From the NCBI GenBank assembly GCA_029860345.1, contig JAOUBJ010000004.1, positions 1 through 64,000 on the forward strand: a DNA stretch of 64,000 nucleotides, written 5' to 3'. Below are positions 62,115 to 64,000 of the stretch, one piece after another (within the stretch, counting starts at the first letter, position 1; each line of letters starts with the position of its first letter). Source of the stretch: Candidatus Zixiibacteriota bacterium (GTDB lineage: Bacteria > Zixibacteria > MSB-5A5 > GN15 > FEB-12). Below the pieces are notes generated by a model. That model had not been told where the DNA came from and made no database searches. It saw only the letters and a program-made list of their open reading frames with translations. The position numbers and the translations under genes were made by a program.

Positions 62115-62549
62115 TTACACCAACGCTACCAGCTTGGCATCCAGTTTGATCTCCACAGCACTTAGTGCCTGCGATATCGGACAACCTGTTTTGGCGTTGT
62201 TGGCGAATTTCATAAATGTACTTTCGCTGATATCCGGCACCACCGCTTCACAAATCAACTCGATCGAAGTGATCTTAAACCCATCTTCAACTTTGTCCAG
62301 ATGAACCTTGGCGTCGGTTTTCACGCTAGTCGGTTTGTGTCCGCCGACGGCCAGTTCGTGCGATAGGGCCATGGAAAAACAGCCGGCGTGCGCGGCCGCA
62401 ACCAGCTCTTCCGGGTTGGTGCCGGAGGCACCTTCAAATCGCGATCCAAACGAGTAGGCACCTTCGAAGGCGCCGCTTCCGAACGCGATGGTTCCTTTTC
62501 CACTTGGCAGATTCCCCTCCCACACAGCATGAGCTTTTCTTACCGGCAT
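62115..62549 (-). CDS. OsmC-family peroxiredoxin
   Basis: The 144-residue protein starts at ATG 62549 (AGGAG 7 nt upstream). Conserved OsmC motifs: FGSRFEGASGTNPEELVAAA, HAGCFSMALSHELA with the peroxidatic Cys, and NAKTGCPISQALSAVEI with the resolving Cys. OsmC enzymes reduce organic hydroperoxides in the cytoplasm. Both catalytic residues are Cys, so this gene, unlike the AhpD-like one, is not a Sec candidate. It stands alone. Confidence 0.92.
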   Translation of the reverse strand: MPVRKAHAVWEGNLPSGKGTIAFGSGAFEGAYSFGSRFEGASGTNPEELVAAAHAGCFSMALSHELAVGGHKPTSVKTDAKVHLDKVEDGFKITSIELICEAVVPDISESTFMKFANNAKTGCPISQALSAVEIKLDAKLVALV

Positions 62550-62703
62550 CTTGATACTCCTTTTTAGGATCGACTTCATTCTCTTAGGTCAAGAGCCCTG
62601 TGCTCCTGACACAATCGATTTCAACTTCTGCTTAGACACAGTGATTAACCATCCAACGGTGCCTGGAGTTCCAAAAGCAAGTGGCAAAGCTACAGAAACA
62701 CAA

Positions 62704-63290
62704 CGGAATCGCACCCGCCGCGAAACGCTCTGGGTGCGGTGCCGTGCAGCCGCGCACGAAGCGCATGAGACCCATTTATGGGCAGGTGGTTCTCTCGATC
62801 AGCGGAATCCCACCCGCCGCGAAACGCTCTGGGTGCAGTGCCGTGTTGAAAGACAGCCGCGCACGAAGCGCATGAGACCCATTTATGGGCAGGTGGTTCT
62901 CTCGATCAGCGGAATCCCACCCGCCGCGAAACGCTCTGGGTGCGGTGCCGTGCAGCCGCGCACGAAGCGCATGAGACCCATTTATGGGCGTCTTGACCCT
63001 GTTCAGGTGGCGTTGGGCGACTCCGCCCGACGCCTGCCTACCATCCCGTTGGCTGTCAGGCGAGTCGCCTGACAGCACCCGCGTTGTGGTGGCCGAGTCT
63101 TCACACTCGGCACAACCTCATCCTGAGCGCAGTCGAAGGATGAACCCATGCACGAAGCGCATGAAACCCATTTATGGGCAGGTGGTTCTCTCGATCAACG
63201 GAATCCCACCCGCCGCGAAACGCTCTGGGTGCAGTGCCGTGCAGCCGCGCACGAAGCGCATGAAACCCATTTATGGGCCGCCGCTTGGAC
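62704..63290. repeat. about 100-bp tandem repeat array interrupted by a dispersed element
   Basis: Copies start with CGGAATC(G/C)CACCCGCCGC at 62704, 62803 and 62910 (units 99 and 107 bp) and contain GAAACGCTCTGGGTGC, CACGAAGCGCATGAGACCCA and TTTATGGGCAGGTGG. The third copy is cut at 62989 by a copy of the MITE-interior motif (GTTGGGCGA..., CTGTCAGGCGAGTCGCCTGA, 63009-63077) and CCTCATCCTGAGCGCAGTCG. Partial repeats follow at about 63145 and 63241. No open frame looks like a gene. Confidence 0.85.
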
Positions 63291-63362
63291 ACAAATACAT
63301 TGACGAATCGTCGTTCGACCGTATCTTGAAATCAGTACTCTTCACCGCCAGTGGAGACACCT

Positions 63363-64000
63363 ATGCGCCAACTACCAACTGTCTGCATTATTGCAGTCTT
63401 GATGTTGTTACCAACCGAGGGTAACACGCAAACAACTCGGATCGACTGGCCCTCATCGCCCGCAAACACGCCCTTCTGGCGTCCGACCTCGACAGAGCAG
63501 TTAGACCAACTTCCAGCCTGGTTGCAGGCGCAGTACAAGCCAAAGCAACCGCCACCAAACCACATGAGCAAAACACCCGGTCATTACACGAGAGACGACT
63601 GGGCCGCTGCCATCGACTACACCTGGGGAAGTGGCGAACCAGCAGAGATCAAGGAGTTCGTCTGGGCCGAGTACTGGGGCATCACCGACAGCCTGTACGC
63701 TTGTTGGCAGGACATCGACGACGATTGGGACTCGATCCAGGTTTCCGCATTGAACGAACTCGCTTCGGGCGTTAGTCGGGGTCGCTTTGCCGCCATGTTA
63801 ACTTATGCCAGTATGGCTCTCATGGAGAGTCATTCTCGTTGCTTTGATTACAATCTGGCCCTGACTCAGCCGTTACCGGGGGTACCGATCATGACGATTG
63901 GTGACTGGGGTTCCAGCACTCATTTCGGCGCCTCTTTGACACCGCTTGAGGACAGTACTCTTCTCGTATATCAAACAACGCCGGCCCACGTACTGACGTT
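63363..64000 (+). CDS. secreted S41-peptidase-like protein, N-terminal part (runs off window)
   Basis: The frame starts at ATG 63363 (GGAG 6 nt upstream) and stays open to the edge, 212 complete codons so far. Signal peptide MRQLPTVCIIAVLMLLPTEG is followed by the N-terminal region with PFWRPTSTEQLDQLPAWLQA and a tail YASMALMESHSRCFDYNLAL ... PGVPIMTIGDWGSSTHFGAS LTPLEDSTLLVYQTT. The segment MALMESHSR resembles the helical region preceding the PDZ/peptidase part in S41-family (C-terminal processing) proteases, but the catalytic part lies outside. The assignment is tentative. Confidence 0.55.
   Translation, partial: MRQLPTVCIIAVLMLLPTEGNTQTTRIDWPSSPANTPFWRPTSTEQLDQLPAWLQAQYKPKQPPPNHMSKTPGHYTRDDWAAAIDYTWGSGEPAEIKEFVWAEYWGITDSLYACWQDIDDDWDSIQVSALNELASGVSRGRFAAMLTYASMALMESHSRCFDYNLALTQPLPGVPIMTIGDWGSSTHFGASLTPLEDSTLLVYQTTPAHVLT

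Noticed and set aside
62115-62549. OsmC gene as another selenoprotein
   Set aside because: Both catalytic positions are encoded by Cys codons and no internal TGA exists.
62605-63300. Open frames of 60-170 codons in the tandem repeats as genes
   Set aside because: They are composed of repeated DNA read in several frames, and none has a signal peptide or domain.
1-64000. Altered genetic code in which TGA is read as Trp or Gly
   Set aside because: Many genes here end properly at TGA (for example 8743-8745), and Trp is encoded by TGG throughout, so a global reassignment does not fit.

Overview
The window looks like chromosomal DNA of a Gram-negative member of the FCB/Zixibacteria-like bacteria. 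This is inferred from several traits. Secreted proteins end in C-terminal T9SS/FlgD-like sorting domains (LGQNHPNPFN..., LNQNYPNPFN...). There are dockerin-type repeats, outer-membrane barrels, TonB-like proteins, GIN-domain lipoproteins and four large PknB-type Ser/Thr kinases. Gene-free gaps are packed with short GC-rich dispersed repeats. I saw no rRNA, tRNA, transposase gene, prophage or CRISPR array.

The most unusual signal is selenocysteine. At 2191-7475 two adjacent paralogous transmembrane kinase-TPR genes each carry an in-frame TGA at the equivalent place (4648-4650 and 7260-7262). Each TGA follows a cysteine as C-x-x-TGA (CHWU, CSPU) and the normal C-terminal TPR segment continues after it. 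Downstream of each TGA is a 6-bp hairpin with a GGUC loop, at a distance typical of bacterial SECIS elements. The readthrough end of the first gene overlaps the ATG of the second as ATGA. A third in-frame TGA (12083-12085) sits at the resolving-Cys position of an AhpD-like peroxidase-family gene and also has a G-starting hairpin. Selenoprotein kinases are, to my knowledge, undescribed. The Sec machinery itself (selA, selB, selC, selD) is not in the window.

Layout. 1-1.6 kb: end of a PilC/GspF gene, a GIN-domain lipoprotein and a beta-barrel. 2.2-8.7 kb: the two kinase selenoprotein candidates, a small membrane protein and a secreted glyoxalase-like protein. 8.9-12.3 kb: a secreted FN3/sorting-domain protein, a DUF4242 protein, a phosphotransferase and the AhpD-like gene. 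12.8-26 kb: two kinases with TolB/WD40-like sensor domains, a lipoprotein, a subtilisin with two PKD domains and a DUF5916 outer-membrane protein. 26.6-30.6 kb: dockerin protein, a tail-fibre-like secreted protein, a thioesterase, and an SRPBCC gene next to a MarR regulator with a shared operator-like motif. 31-35.6 kb: a 1500-residue fibre with a head-repeat stalk and a self-cleaving S74-like chaperone tail. 36-44.7 kb: ABC permease, DinB, PAS-LuxR sensor, small regulator plus membrane protein, methyltransferase and a second GIN lipoprotein. 44.7-46.5 kb: a radical SAM enzyme with an upstream leader-like, Cys-containing protein, a possible new RiPP-type pair. 46.7-49.8 kb: ettA and a DUF2089/SHOCT-like cluster. 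50-54.2 kb: a DUF4139 protein divergent from two TonB-domain paralogues. 54.5-64 kb: PGI/PMI with PTS enzyme I, a lipoprotein, a barrel, ARPP-1, a hydroxyacid dehydrogenase, OsmC, tandem repeats, and the start of a peptidase-like gene that runs off the end.

Many gaps hold related repeat families. Three copies form an apparent MITE-like element with TTGTTGA-type terminal inverted repeats.
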